Shown here: piece by piece, positions 1-10,861 of the stretch | How positions within the stretch are numbered: the stretch's first letter is position 1 | Layout of the letters: every line of letters begins with the position of its first letter | Origin: Dioscorea cayenensis subsp. rotundata | Taxonomy: Eukaryota > Streptophyta > Magnoliopsida > Dioscoreales > Dioscoreaceae | DNA length: 64,000 nucleotides | Assembly: GCF_009730915.1 (NCBI RefSeq) | Contig: NC_052474.1 | Coordinates: 9,893,501-9,957,500, forward strand | Direction: 5' to 3' | Program-made: the position numbers and the translations under genes | Notes under the pieces: model-generated | What the model was told of the DNA's origin: nothing | Databases searched by the model: none | What the model saw: only the letters and a program-made list of their open reading frames with translations

Positions 1-34
1 GTAAGCATTTTAAACGTGCATTCTTTTTTTTCAG

Positions 35-1406
35 AGCGTATATTGTGGGATTCAAGAGGGCTTGCATGCCGCTGCTGTTTCTCGATGGTACCCACCTCCT
101 TGGAAAGTATCGGGTACTCTACTGGGTGCCACAGGCAAAGATGAAAAGGATAGTTTTTTCCACATCGTCTTCGGTATTGTCGACAACGAGACCGATGCCA
201 ATTGGACTTGGTTCATAGACAAGTTAGGTGATGCTTTATACGAGGAAGGAGATTATCATGAGATAATTACATTCGTGTCAGACAGGTCTAAGGGCCTTGT
301 GAATACTATTGCAAGAGTCTTCCCTTCTTACCCATATGCATACTGTCTTCGACACTTGGAGGCCAATTTTATGAAAGCCAACGGCAGACTTGCGAAGGTA
401 TTGAGGAAGGAGTGCTGGTCTATATACTTTCGTATTACGTGGGCATCCATGGCTAAAGAATTTGATGATACCGTGAACAAACTGCAGGCCACATCACCCG
501 AAGCCCATCACTGGTTGATTAATAAATCGGATATGGTATCTTGGTCGAATTATCTGTTCAGAGGTGAACGTTGGAGTGAGATGTATTCAAATGTCGCAAA
601 TTCATTCAATGCTTGGATCAAAGAAGCTCGGCATTTACCGGTGACGAAAATGGTCTACTCCATAAGATATTCGAATGTTTATTTACACTTAAGAATTGGC
701 CTTATCCTTAAACAAATTTCAGAAATGTACAAATATCATTTTCTGTGTTTAAATATATGCCTCATCGTTTAACTTATTATCTTACTGTTTAACAAAATGT
801 GTTTCTATTTAACTATCAATGTCTTGCTTAACCTTGTTTAAGTGTTCGTGTTCTATGTTGTGCAGGTTCAAGTTGATGCGCATGTTATTTAACCGCCGTG
901 AGGAAGTGAACAAATGGGAGACCTACTTATTCTCGGACATACATTCAAAGGTAGAGATAATTGTTGAGGATAGCCGAAATCTTCGTGTTGGTCGTTGTGT
1001 CGATGATCGTTATGAAGTGATTGACAAGTGCAACAACTCTGTAGATCTTGCCATCAGAACATGCTCATGTCGCAGATGGCAAGTTTATGGTATCCCATGC
1101 AAACATGCTTGCGCTGTAATAATGCAGATAGACACCAACGTTCATTGATTTATTAGCGGCTACTTCACCGTCGACAATTACAAACTGGCGTATAAGGAAG
1201 CTATATTCTCCATACCCGACGATAACAAGCCTACTGACAGAAATCGTGAATTGCGTCTGTGACCGCCTGTGACGAGAAGGCAACCTAGGCGTCCTAGACG
1301 AAAGAGGATCGAGTCGTAAGTGTTTGAGATCCGCGAGTTACATTGCAGCCGCTGCCACGGCTCCGGTCACAATCGTAGATCTTGCAATGAAACTGTCGCA
1401 AACTAG
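35..1406 (+). pseudogene. MuDR-type MULE transposase, broken
   Basis: The reading starts after a splice acceptor ending at base 34; the N-terminal exons lie outside the window. Visible in order: the transposase core with its first acidic motif (LFLDGTHLLGKYR, 74-112), the DNETDANW and FVSDRSKGL segments (181-300), a CLRHLEANF segment near 345, a SWIM zinc finger with CSC..CKH spacing (about 1062-1110), and a C-terminal CCHC knuckle (CSRCHGSGHNRRSC, about 1343-1390). Damage: one base appears missing near 108, where the frame shifts. In-frame stops occur at about 1147, 1264 and 1317. The intron at about 684-866 has a good acceptor (TGTGCAG), but I see no GT donor where the family joins, which suggests a mutated donor. 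In life the protein would cut and join MULE ends in the nucleus. Confidence 0.85.
700..865. repeat. TTTAA-rich degenerate short repeat in the transposase intron
   Basis: The intron of the transposase gene is built of short units containing GTTTAA, TTTAAC or CTTAA cores at roughly 20-25 bp steps. The same core recurs in the other introns and the spacer of this element. Confidence 0.55.
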
Positions 1407-1424
1407 GCATTGTAAATAAACAAA

Positions 1425-1650
1425 TTTTTAAAAAGAAACAAACTTAATTGTGTCCTAACTTTTTGGCATTTAAACAGAGAAACTTTTATTTTAACAGGTA
1501 GCACATATATTTAAATAGAGACAGTGTTTGCTTAAACAAGGACTACTTTATTTTAACATATTATCCTACGTTGTTTGTTTAAACAGAGACTACTTTATTT
1601 TAAACGTAAACACTGATATTTAAACAATAAAATTGAAATTTAAATAAATA
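1425..1650. repeat. TTTAAAC repeat array in the spacer between the two MULE genes
   Basis: The spacer downstream of both convergent genes has TTTAAAC, TTTAAACAG and ATTTAAA units at about 20-25 bp steps. No gene is visible here. Confidence 0.6.
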
Positions 1651-2551
1651 AAGTCAATTACATAAGTATACAAACCAGTAAATTTACATTGAAAATTAAT
1701 TTGTCATGTTCTTCAAAAACAATGAATTGAATTTAAATTTATAACGACATCATCAAATTACATTTGAAAAGAAACAAGATCTTTGCAATTCTATTTCCCC
1801 GTAGTCAAAGACCCCCCTTTCTCAGTGAAGCCGGTTGTCCTCCCTTCCTTAAGTATGCGGGCAATATACTTTAATCTCAGATAAGAGACGTCCCTGTTTA
1901 CGGTAGCCGTAGCTTTTCATCGTTGAGTAATTGCTCGATAAACGCATGACATAGACGGCGCAGTCGACACTTCCTTTTTTTGTCATGGGGGTTTCCATGT
2001 CGTGAACTAGTGGGTATTTTGTGTTCACCGTCTCCCGAACTGCATATCGATACACGTGTCGAATAGATTACGCTGTCGAGGTATACAATTTGAGATTAGA
2101 ATACCAATTATTTACCAAACACTATTAGTCAAACTCTATTTAGTAAAGAACTTACCATTTCTAATGTGTCTTTGTCGTACTGCACACTTTTGCATGAAGA
2201 ATAATGCATGTATTCTTGTTTGTTATTGTCAAGGACCACAACATGGAAGTGGCAATTCATGATTATCGGGAGGATAACAATATCAACATCATGCAGCTTG
2301 CACGTGGCATCTCCGATCATAGTGAAAGTCGTGTCAGACGCGTCATCCTGCTTTCACATAAACAGAGCTAGTGGTCATGTGATGGAGGCGCGCTTTTTAT
2401 AAGGATATGGTACTCTGCTCAGCGACTTTTGTATTATGCATACGAAAGCGTCCATCACATCATCTGAGACCATCTCCTTCCCCTCAAGCAGCGTGAATAG
2501 TCTGGCCCGTGTGGTGCTGAGAGAATCATTCATCCACACGACAGTCCTGCG

Positions 2552-2704
2552 TTTAAACGGTAACCAATATTATTAAACGACATTGTAAATATTTAAACGA
2601 TATAGGAAATATTTAAATGATATTATTCATATTTAAACGGTAAGTATATAAATTAAATGTTAACATACAAATTTAAACAATAATATAAAAACTTCAAACT
2701 TACT
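2552..2704. repeat. 20-bp periodic TTTAAACGRT array filling an intron of the protease gene
   Basis: On the minus strand this is an intron running from a GTAAGT donor near 2704 to a CGCAG acceptor near 2550. Almost all of it is seven or so degenerate units whose cores (TTTAAACGG, ATTAAACGA, TTTAAACGA, TTTAAATGA) begin close to 2553, 2574, 2593, 2614, 2634, 2654 and 2674. Confidence 0.65.
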
Positions 2705-3940
2705 TGTCCATAGAGCAGTTGAGGAAGATCTTTATCAACTCCTTCTCAAATTTGTTAAGGCAATTGTCAAACGTATTATTTCTTCTTCGGAACAAAGTCT
2801 TTCCGACCTTTTTCATATTGTTGGTTGGCAAGGATCATATCTCTCGTTGCTTGTTCAGTGGCGTTCCCTTGCCTCTCATCAACAGCTGTTTTGGTATCAT
2901 CATGCGGTACTGTTGTTGACGGTTGTCGATGTTCAGCACCAGCAACATCATCCTTCGATGTGGGCACGACGACAGCATCAGCCGGAGACATATCCTTACA
3001 TGCTTCTTGTTATTGTGGGATTGTGTCTGCCTTCGATGCGGCACTATCGGCTGCTAGTTCCATCGTCGCCATCATTTTGTTAACAATAAAGTCAACGATT
3101 TTCTCAGCCTCCCTGACAACAACATCAACGGGAGACACACCCTTAGCTAGTTCCACCGTGACGGGGATATTATCCACTTTCGATATCGCACTATCGGTCG
3201 TCGGTACACCGTGACGGGGATTTCGTTGACAATGGAGTCAACGATCTTATCAACCGCGGTAATGGCAACATCATCTAAGATCTTCTCCACCGTGATGGTC
3301 ATGTCATCAACGGTGACTGACTCAATAACAACATCAGGCGCAGATGGTGCTGTTGTTGTTTCATCGTCAGTTGGTGGTGGAGACAGATGCATTATTATTT
3401 TCCTCTTTTTTGCAAGTCTCTTCAAATGTGGCCGTCTTCCAATGGCCATCCCGATGCAGGCGTCGTCGTCGTCGTCGTCGTCAAATTCCGATGCCTCGTT
3501 CATCCCGGGTGCTTCATTTGTTTGGAGGGACGACACAGTCGATTGTGATCGTCCTTTTAATGCTTCAACCCGAGCGAAAAAAGCCGAGGGATACTCGGTC
3601 ATCAATATCTGGCACTCCTGCAGAAGAGTTGCAGTGACATCGTCACCTAGTGCCGTCGGGGGGGCTGCCATGGTCGGGGGCTGAGGCGATCGGGGGAGTA
3701 TCGTTGTCGTGGTCGGGGGGGTGTTGCAATCGGGCGGGGGTAGGGGAGGACTTCTCCGGCGTCGAGGAATGCCTGCGCGCGTTGGGCTGGAAGTAGGAGA
3801 ACGACGTCGAGCGCGCACGGAAGAGGTTGGCCTCTCATCTTGCCTTCGAGCAAGTGGTTCCAGAGCAATAGCATCTACCCGGCGGTTGCCTCGAACAAAT
3901 ATAACTTTATCAGCATTCGCTGGAACCAGCTCAGGAAACT

Positions 3941-4208
3941 AACATATATAAACTAAACAATGTCAGCGAAATCATTCAGTTTAACTAATAACAAATATAT
4001 TTAAACATTTAACTTATATATTTAAACATTATCATATATTTCTAAACGGAAAAAAAATGTTTAAACTCCCAAGAATACTTTTAAACGGAAAATAAACACT
4101 GTTAAACGCTAAATACTATATGTAAACATTAACTGCTGCTGTTAAACACATTGTTCACGGTTTATTACATCTTTTCTTTCGAGAGATGACAAACTGGTTT
4201 CTATCATC
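3941..4208. repeat. TTTAAAC repeat array filling a second intron of the protease gene
   Basis: On the minus strand a GTAAGC donor at about 4208 and a TTAG acceptor at about 3941 bound this intron. From about 3950 to 4170 it consists of units with GTTTAAA/TTTAAAC cores at about 20-25 bp steps, matching the other arrays. Confidence 0.6.
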
Positions 4209-5009
4209 GCTTACTTCCGGTAACTACTTTCACCGTAGTACAACATTCTTGGGGTCTTGCCGAAACGAACTTTCTTTCCGGTTTTAGTTAGCTTGTAAAA
4301 CCAGATGTTCAGCGCTACCGAGCAATCCTTAATATACCCTGTATTGGTCTTCTTCCTCGCGCATCTAGCTTGCACTCGAGCGGCCGCTTGTGGAATGTCC
4401 TCCATAAGCCACTGTTGTGTCGCCTGCGCCCATGCGTATCGCCCCATGCCAGGTAGATCATCGACATAATCAACGATCCAGTTCGGAACCGAGCATGAGG
4501 TATTTGGGAAGAGGATTGTATCCATGAGGTACACCATCAGGAGTTTGGCAAAATTTTCTTCTTCTCCCCTCTGTCCAACAAGTTGCTTAAGAGTGCTCCT
4601 GATGGAGTCTCTGTGTCTCTCGTAGGTTTTTGATAAATACCTCTCTTCGAAAGCTGAGCGTGTTTTCTTCTTCTGAAACATGACTGCGTCTCTATCGCAA
4701 TGCAAACCAAGAACGAGAGCTACATCTTTAGGCCTGAAACTCAGCAGGTTTTCCCCGATCCTAAATTTATTGGTGCGACCATCGTACCTTTACAATAGAG
4801 AATCAAGAAGGGCTCTCTCTTGGAATACAGCTTCCAACTCAGTAAATGCTGCAAACGGTGTCCTTCGGATGATCTCCCAGTGTCGAGGGGTCATGTGAAC
4901 TTTCAATTCAGCGAAGGTCTCCACTACCGGTGTCAAGTAGCATCATCCATTAACTAGGTTGACCGCCATAATCACAAGCCTGCGAAAATAACAACACATT
5001 CAGCAGTAT

Positions 5010-5172
5010 TCATAAATTTTTAAGCAGAAATATAAAGTTATAAACGGTAACCTCTCAATTCTTAAACAGAGATATCACTTGCTAAACAGAGACAACAATA
5101 CTTAAACAAAGACAACAAAATTTAAACGGTAACCTCTCATTTCTTAAACGTAAATCTCATTTGTAAAACTGC
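5010..5172. repeat. TTTAAAC repeat array in the 5' intron of the protease gene
   Basis: Lies upstream (minus strand) of the DUF1985 exon, ending at a TTTCGCAG acceptor near 4981. It contains two nearly identical stretches around TTAAACGGTAACCTCTCA and its one-base variant (5038-5060 and 5118-5142), plus CTTAAACA units at about 20-bp steps. Confidence 0.6.
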
Positions 5173-5179
5173 AACTATA

Positions 5180-5939
5180 TCGAAATGAAAGGGGAAACGT
5201 ACATTATAAACATTACACAAATCATAACAATCGAAAAACTATTTTGATCGTGTACACAGACAAAAATATAAAACAAAATAAAACCCTAGCCGAGAAATCC
5301 ACCTGCAGACTTCAATATCTTCTAATAAAAACAGAACCATAAAACAAAACCAAAAAATCTTTCTTTGTAACAGAATAGTTAACATAAAACCATAATCAAT
5401 ACCTTAGATTGCAAATTGATGAAATGTCGAATACTTGTGCGGGACTTCTCCTTCGAGACACCGGTGGAAAGGGAAAAGCTGAAATTAGAGAGTATGTGCT
5501 GGTAGAGACAACTTTCGGAAAGGAAAAAGCTGAGTTGAGAAAAAACAAATATGCGGCTCCAGCAAAGTCATCTCTTGGGGTTACCCTAAGAAAAACCCTC
5601 ACTTTCTCTCAAACCGCTGAAATGGTTGCAGTCCCACGACTTCCCATGCAAGGGCAATTTCGTACATAAAATTTTAAAATAACTTCGTTAACCATCGTTA
5701 CATGGGTTGGGGGTTTGGAAAACATTGAGTTTAAAAAGAATCGGTTTTTAGAGATTTCTAAATTAAGAGGGTGTTTTTAGTAATATTATAAACTTAGGGG
5801 TTTTTTTTGGGTAATTTTCACTAAAACCATCATTCATAATTTATTCCTGCAAACTTCGAAGAAAAAAAAAAGAAATTAAAATTAATTTTAGAGGGGTGTA
5901 AATAAAAAAAAGACGAGGGTTTAAAAGCGAAAAAACACA
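5180..5939. other. MULE right end and promoter-proximal spacer
   Basis: No gene I can support. 5180-5830 is probably the terminal part of the MULE; 5830-5940 is a short AT-rich stretch directly before the leader exon of the next gene. A stop-free segment at 5409-5669 shows no recognisable domain. Confidence 0.4.
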
Positions 5940-5981
5940 CATTGGAAGTGGAGTACAAGAGAGCAATCCATCGTCATCACG

Positions 5982-6018
<37 letters not shown>

Positions 6019-6115
6019 GATTCAGTTTTGGATCTCGGTTCGCAAGGGCAGCGAACGAATCTCGTTTATTTGTGTGGAAATACTTCGATTTAATTCGATG
6101 AATTCATCCTGTGAG
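5940..6115 (+). other. Probable 5' leader exon of the tail-anchored protein gene
   Basis: Inferred non-coding first exon. It contains a CT microsatellite (5981-6018), common in plant 5' leaders, and ends in GAG before a GTATCT donor at 6116. The matching acceptor would be CTGGCAG ending at 10827, giving a first intron of about 4.7 kb. The transcription start is not visible and is placed only roughly; further leader exons in the intron are possible. Confidence 0.45.
5981..6018. repeat. CT microsatellite in the leader exon
   Basis: A nearly pure CT dinucleotide run with one CTTT interruption near its start, seen directly. Confidence 0.95.
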
Positions 6116-9100
6116 GTATCTCATGTCACACCATCTTCTCGAGTTCTGCTAATTTTTGGTTTCGCGGATTGTTTTCGTGTTAATTGTGTCCTTTTTTTTT
6201 TTTGATGAATTTTCAGTTTTGAGATTGCTATGCGGTTGTTGTAGATTTTTGGGTTGTTTTCATTTGTATCTTGGTGGATGTTCGTGGAATTTTGGCGAAT
6301 AGAATGGGATTATGGTCGGGCGAATGGAGATTTTGGGTTGTGGGTTTTGGTGCTATCGGTGTTCCCTTAAATTGTTTGTTAGGTTTTTATTTGGTGAAAT
6401 TTTTGTGCAAAATTTGATTTTTTTGGGTGATTTACTGTTGTTGTTTAGACTGATTATGGATCTCAGGTTTGTTGTTTGTTGTTTGTTGTTTGTTGTTTAT
6501 GGCATGCATTGTAAGAAGATACGGGAAAGTTGTGAGGATGAGTGGCATGAAGTTTAGTGTGGTGAGAGGTTCAACGCTAGTTTTTTAGTGTTTAAGTGGC
6601 CGCACGCTAGTTTTTTAGTGTTTAAAGTGGCTCCAGATGTGGTCTTTTGTGATGACTTTGCACTAATGGGAGAAAAGGGTAAACAAATTTCCCAGAATGT
6701 TAGTACTGGTTGTAGATTTTAACTTGCAATTGATGCTCCTTATGTTATAGACAAGTATGTTCTTCTTATCAAGGTTTGTATTTAAGCTCAGTTGGAAATT
6801 TGGTAGAGTATCTGCGCATTTTGTTTAATGTTAAATTTTCTCTGAGTACCAATTGGTGTTGTTTGGTTTGTTCTTTCGCTCTGATATTATCTTTTTGCAA
6901 TTTATTTTATTATCTATATATCTATATATGTTTTGTGTGTGTGAGTTTCTGTCTTGCTTTCCCATTGTGCTAGGTGGTTGTGTTAATAATTTTTTAATTA
7001 TAAGAAAAAATAGTGACATTTGCCCTTTTTCGGATCTAGGGAAGACAATATTGTTGATTTAATGGACTGTATGCATTGGAAAATGTGCTTGAAATTCTGT
7101 TTATCGTGTGGATTTTAATAAATTTGTTGCATGCACAAATTTTTGGAGTCATAAATGCAAAGCGTTATCTCTGCATGTATATGATTTGATGAATATTTTG
7201 GCTAATATGGTTTTATGCTGCATATCTTCCATGCCATAAGAGATATGATTGCTTGTAATTTTTGAAGTGATCACTGGTTTATCATGTTTTAAAGCCATTA
7301 ATTTTTCAATATTGTGACTTCTAGCTGACTTCTCTAGTTGAGTTTGTTCTAATTTAAGATTAGTTATTTTTTTTAATAGTTTATAATTTTTCAAGGAATA
7401 TAAAACTAGCTTGTCATTTCAGAAGCTACCGATGGAGGGTATTATCTTCTGAATGTGGATGCCATTTATTTCAGTCTTTTGATTTTGGTAAATGTTTCAC
7501 GTTAAATAATTGTTTGTAAACACCCTATCAATATGATAATGCCAAAAAAAGGTTCATAATCAAAGGGCATATTATTAAATAATTTCCATATCATCAAATG
7601 ACTAGCTATGATAAATAGAAATATTATATCATTATGCCATCTTTGAATGATTAGGATATATCATGTGGTCAAATGATTTAACACATTCCATTTTGAAATT
7701 CTATTTACTTTGCTTAACCTATCAGGTTTTTTCCTTAGATGTCACTTGATTTCAGATTTCTATAGTTCTGATTACCAATCCCTCATTTGACATGTTCCAT
7801 TATGTTACCTTGTGGTTCTAACGAAATGTCTCCTAAACAAGGTGGTAAATGGAACTAGCATAAATTGTATATTCAAATATACGTTATTGTCAAATTAGTC
7901 ACCGACAATCTTCACCATCAGCAAATTTCTTACTGAACATTGGGTTTCACCAAATAACGTTCTCTGTACATTAAAGAGATTTTTATTGAACATATTTTAA
8001 TCTCATTCTTTGTGACATCTTCCATCATGACAGGATTCCTGCAGTTCATAGCATGCTAGTTAAAATTAAATTCCATCCATCACCACTCATAGTGTTCATT
8101 CATTACTAGATAGTCTAGGCTTGACTGTTAATTTTGAAAATGTGGTATATTCTTGATTCACTGTGCACATTAAAACTTGAATTGTCTTCTGTTGGGCAAA
8201 CAAGCTTTTTGTTTGTTTGGTTGAATGTTCTTCGTATCAATATTTTGCATTCTAGTTCAACTGATCATTCTGGTTAAACATCAGTGTAGTATCTTTTCTT
8301 TATCTTAACCATTTGTGGGTTCAGTAAGTGCATTGATTGACATTATTTGGTTGATCCTGTCAGGGCTGGTGATGCATTATGTGAACATTAGGCTGACTAA
8401 TATCTTTTACTGGAAACTATTCAACCTTTAGATTTATATGATTGTTATGCCATTTTAAAATGATTAACAATTTTTTGAAAGGATGGTTTTTAATTTATTA
8501 ACCAACAATTTTGATCGAGTTTATCTAAGTTGGGTTGCTTAATTATGTAACTCTTTATTATAGTTTCATCGAGTAATATACATGGATGCACCATATTTGG
8601 AAACTTAGTGAAGGATACTACTTGAGCATTGCGGTTTTGTAACTTTGTTGTCGGTTTTATTCTTCTAATTTTGTTAAATATTTCACCTTGATGAGTAAAA
8701 TTTTGTTATGCATGGATGCCAATGAGAAACAATATCAATGAACATAATAGTAGTGCACTTTTTTATGGCCATATGTTTAGTTTTGATGATTGATGAATAG
8801 AAACAAGTCACTGTACTACATTGGCATGATAAGAGTGTATTATACAGTGTGAATCATTTAAGCAAATATGAATTTATTTCCTCCTTGAAGTACATTAACC
8901 TTATTGGTTGATGTTTCTTCTGCTTATAACAGATCTAATTTGAATTTGTATTATCTTTATTGATCTCTCATCTGATACATCAAGTTATCTTGCTATGGTC
9001 TGATGAAGTTATGAACCACCTCAAAGAAGCCAGGCACAAACACTATATTTTGTTTAATTGTGTGGAAAACAGATTAGTCAGATATATCCTCTTGTGGTTC

Positions 9101-10827
9101 ATGCATGCTTCAGTCCGAATATAAAACTCAAATATTGTTGTGACATCATTAGGTAAAGTTTAGGATAGAGAAAAAGAGTATGCAAGTTATAGCTTATTAA
9201 ATACAGTGACACCGAAAAAAATTCAATCCAAACATATGGAGAAGAAAGACAAGCTTAAATGGACAAGTTTTACTTAATAAGGCAGAATCTTGGGTGTGAA
9301 TTGCCTTCACAATAAGAAATAGTCTATTTGTACTATTAGATACCTAACTTAATATCCAAATGCCAGAACTTGTCTTATGAACTTCTCTTATGATGGGCCA
9401 CTTGGCGGGCTTCTGATTTTTGCATTGAAACATGCATAAATAGCGAGGAAGGTTCAGTAGTGAATTTTTTTTCCTTAGGAAGGCTGTGTATTATTTTTCT
9501 TTTTGGCCTGGACCTCTCAAAGCTGTACCTTATTATGTGAGATCATATTAGGGTCCTTGATTATTGAGGATTCATGGTTTACACAGTTGTAGATGATGAG
9601 ACCTGATTTATAATTGTTTTTGGATTTTGATCCTTGTTTTATAATTTGGTATCAAAAACCATTTTTTACCAGAGGTTGATATTAGAAAAAAAAAAAATAA
9701 TCGTCATCATTAGATACATTTTATGCACTACTGGGAGAAAGCTACATGTCTAATGAAACCATTAGAACTGCTATTTCTTTTCAAGTGTGAATCTTTGAAT
9801 TCCAGTAACTGATGGATAATTATTTGTTTCTATTTTTGGACAGATAGTTAATGCTTGTCATGTGCTCTTCATGTCTTGCTAAGCTTTCTTCATAACCATT
9901 AACCCAACATACACGTCTAGGAACTTTTCGTTTGGAATAAGTTTTCAATACCTTCAAATTGTGGTGAAGAATGTTTTTTTTTTTTATTCTCTCTCTGAGA
10001 ATCAATTTTCACCTGTATTTTATTTGTAATTGCTCTATTCTTACATTTAGAAACGAATATTATCTATCTTGACATTCTTGTTTTGACTTCCTCTTGATCC
10101 CTTTATTTTAGGAGGAAGCCACTAATATTGTATTTATTTGCTCTTGTTTGTTCAATGATGGGTTTTGAGATTTTAAGCTACTTTGATTCTTTTACATCAT
10201 TATCTGTGTTGTTATAGAGCTTGCTGATCAGATTTTTTTTTCTTTTTTATATCAGCACATAGGGAAAGTGAATCTTGATGGATAATATTTATTATTTTTT
10301 TTTTTTGAATTTTTGTGCTTCATATGACAACTTTAAAGTTGCAATCCTTATGGGCTCAAATCCTGCTGACAACTGTGGCTGTCAATTCTCATCATATTTC
10401 TGTATGGTTGCAGTTATGTGCTTATTCACCATATGCTGCATCTAGTTGTACACAGCACACGCTTGGTGCTTTCTTGGCTAATATGGTAATATTGGGGCTT
10501 GCTGTTCCTTCAATCCTCGAGCTTTCTCCATTATCATTCTTTTCATGATATTGATCCATTCCACTGTCTCTTATGTGGTCCAAGGACCTCTGTTTGCCAC
10601 CTGGCTATCACAAAAGTGACTTTAGATTGCAAGCAAAATCAAATCACTTATTTCTTCACTTCCATGACTCATTGCCATCTGCTGTTGGTCTGTTAACTTC
10701 TTATACTTTCTGCCAATGTTGGGCATTAATTTCAATTTAGATTTACACAGATTCTCCTGCTTTCAATTGTCTTTATTTTGTTGAAGAAACAACATACTGA
10801 AGTATTTCTCTTCTTAACTCCTGGCAG
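6116..10827 (+). other. Long first intron, no gene recognised
   Basis: About 4.7 kb of AT-rich sequence with many stops in all frames, ending in a pyrimidine-rich tract and CAG at 10827. Short stop-free stretches (for example 10315-10548) have no protein-like composition. I saw no transposon coding sequence here. An additional spliced leader exon cannot be excluded. Confidence 0.4.
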
Positions 10828-10849
10828 GTAAGATAGAAGCTTTTGAAGA

Positions 10850-10861
10850 ATGAGGAACTAA
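10850..10861 (+). promoter_or_regulatory. Three-codon upstream ORF whose stop overlaps the main start (TAATG)
   Basis: ATG at 10850 opens a three-codon reading frame (Met-Arg-Asn) closing with TAA at 10859-10861. The last A of that stop is the first A of the ATG that opens the long frame. Such an overlap allows termination-reinitiation or leaky scanning. If the leader exon joins at 10828 as proposed, a second upstream frame starts in the leader near 6099 and ends at the TAG near 10834. Confidence 0.5.

Larger units (their letters stand above)
1791..4980 (-). pseudogene. DUF1985 plus Ulp1 (C48) cysteine protease gene of the MULE, broken
   Basis: Read on the minus strand. The first recognisable exon (about 4980-4209) encodes a DUF1985-type domain, with segments such as LGLHCDRDAV, SAFEERYLSKTYERHRD, YLMDTILFPNTS and GRYAWAQATQQWLMEDIP. 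A linker follows (about 3940-2706) with a proline/arginine-rich start, an aspartate run made by a GAC repeat near 3464-3483 and a basic KRLAKKRK patch that could be a nuclear signal. The C-terminal exons hold the Ulp1 core: the His segment HFHVVVLDNNKQEYMHYSS (about 2245-2185) and the Cys segment SVDCAVYVMR (about 1970-1940). Damage: stops near 4790 and 4945, a frame change after the Cys motif near 1943, and others. Such proteases cleave SUMO-like proteins; activity is not expected here. Confidence 0.75.
1..5830 (+). mobile_element. Decayed Mutator-like element (MULE) with transposase and Ulp1-type protease genes
   Basis: This block carries a MuDR-type transposase on the + strand (35-1406) and a convergent minus-strand gene combining a DUF1985 domain with a Ulp1 (C48) protease core (1791-4980). 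That pairing is known from plant MULEs that captured a Ulp1-like gene (the Kaonashi/KI-MULE type), so I assign it there. The left end lies outside the window. The right end is estimated near 5830, where the sequence changes just before the leader of the next gene; I could not define the terminal inverted repeat or target duplication. Both genes carry several stops and frameshifts, so the copy is not autonomous. The introns and the spacer hold a distinctive TTTAAAC-rich repeat of about 20 bp. Confidence 0.75.

Noticed and set aside
3211..3684. Long + strand open frame opposite the MULE protease linker
   Set aside because: It lies antisense to the low-complexity linker of the DUF1985-Ulp1 gene; its openness follows from the biased composition there.
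10315..10548. Open frame of 77 codons in the long first intron
   Set aside because: No recognised domain, lies between clear leader and coding exons, and is expected by chance in a 4.7-kb intron.
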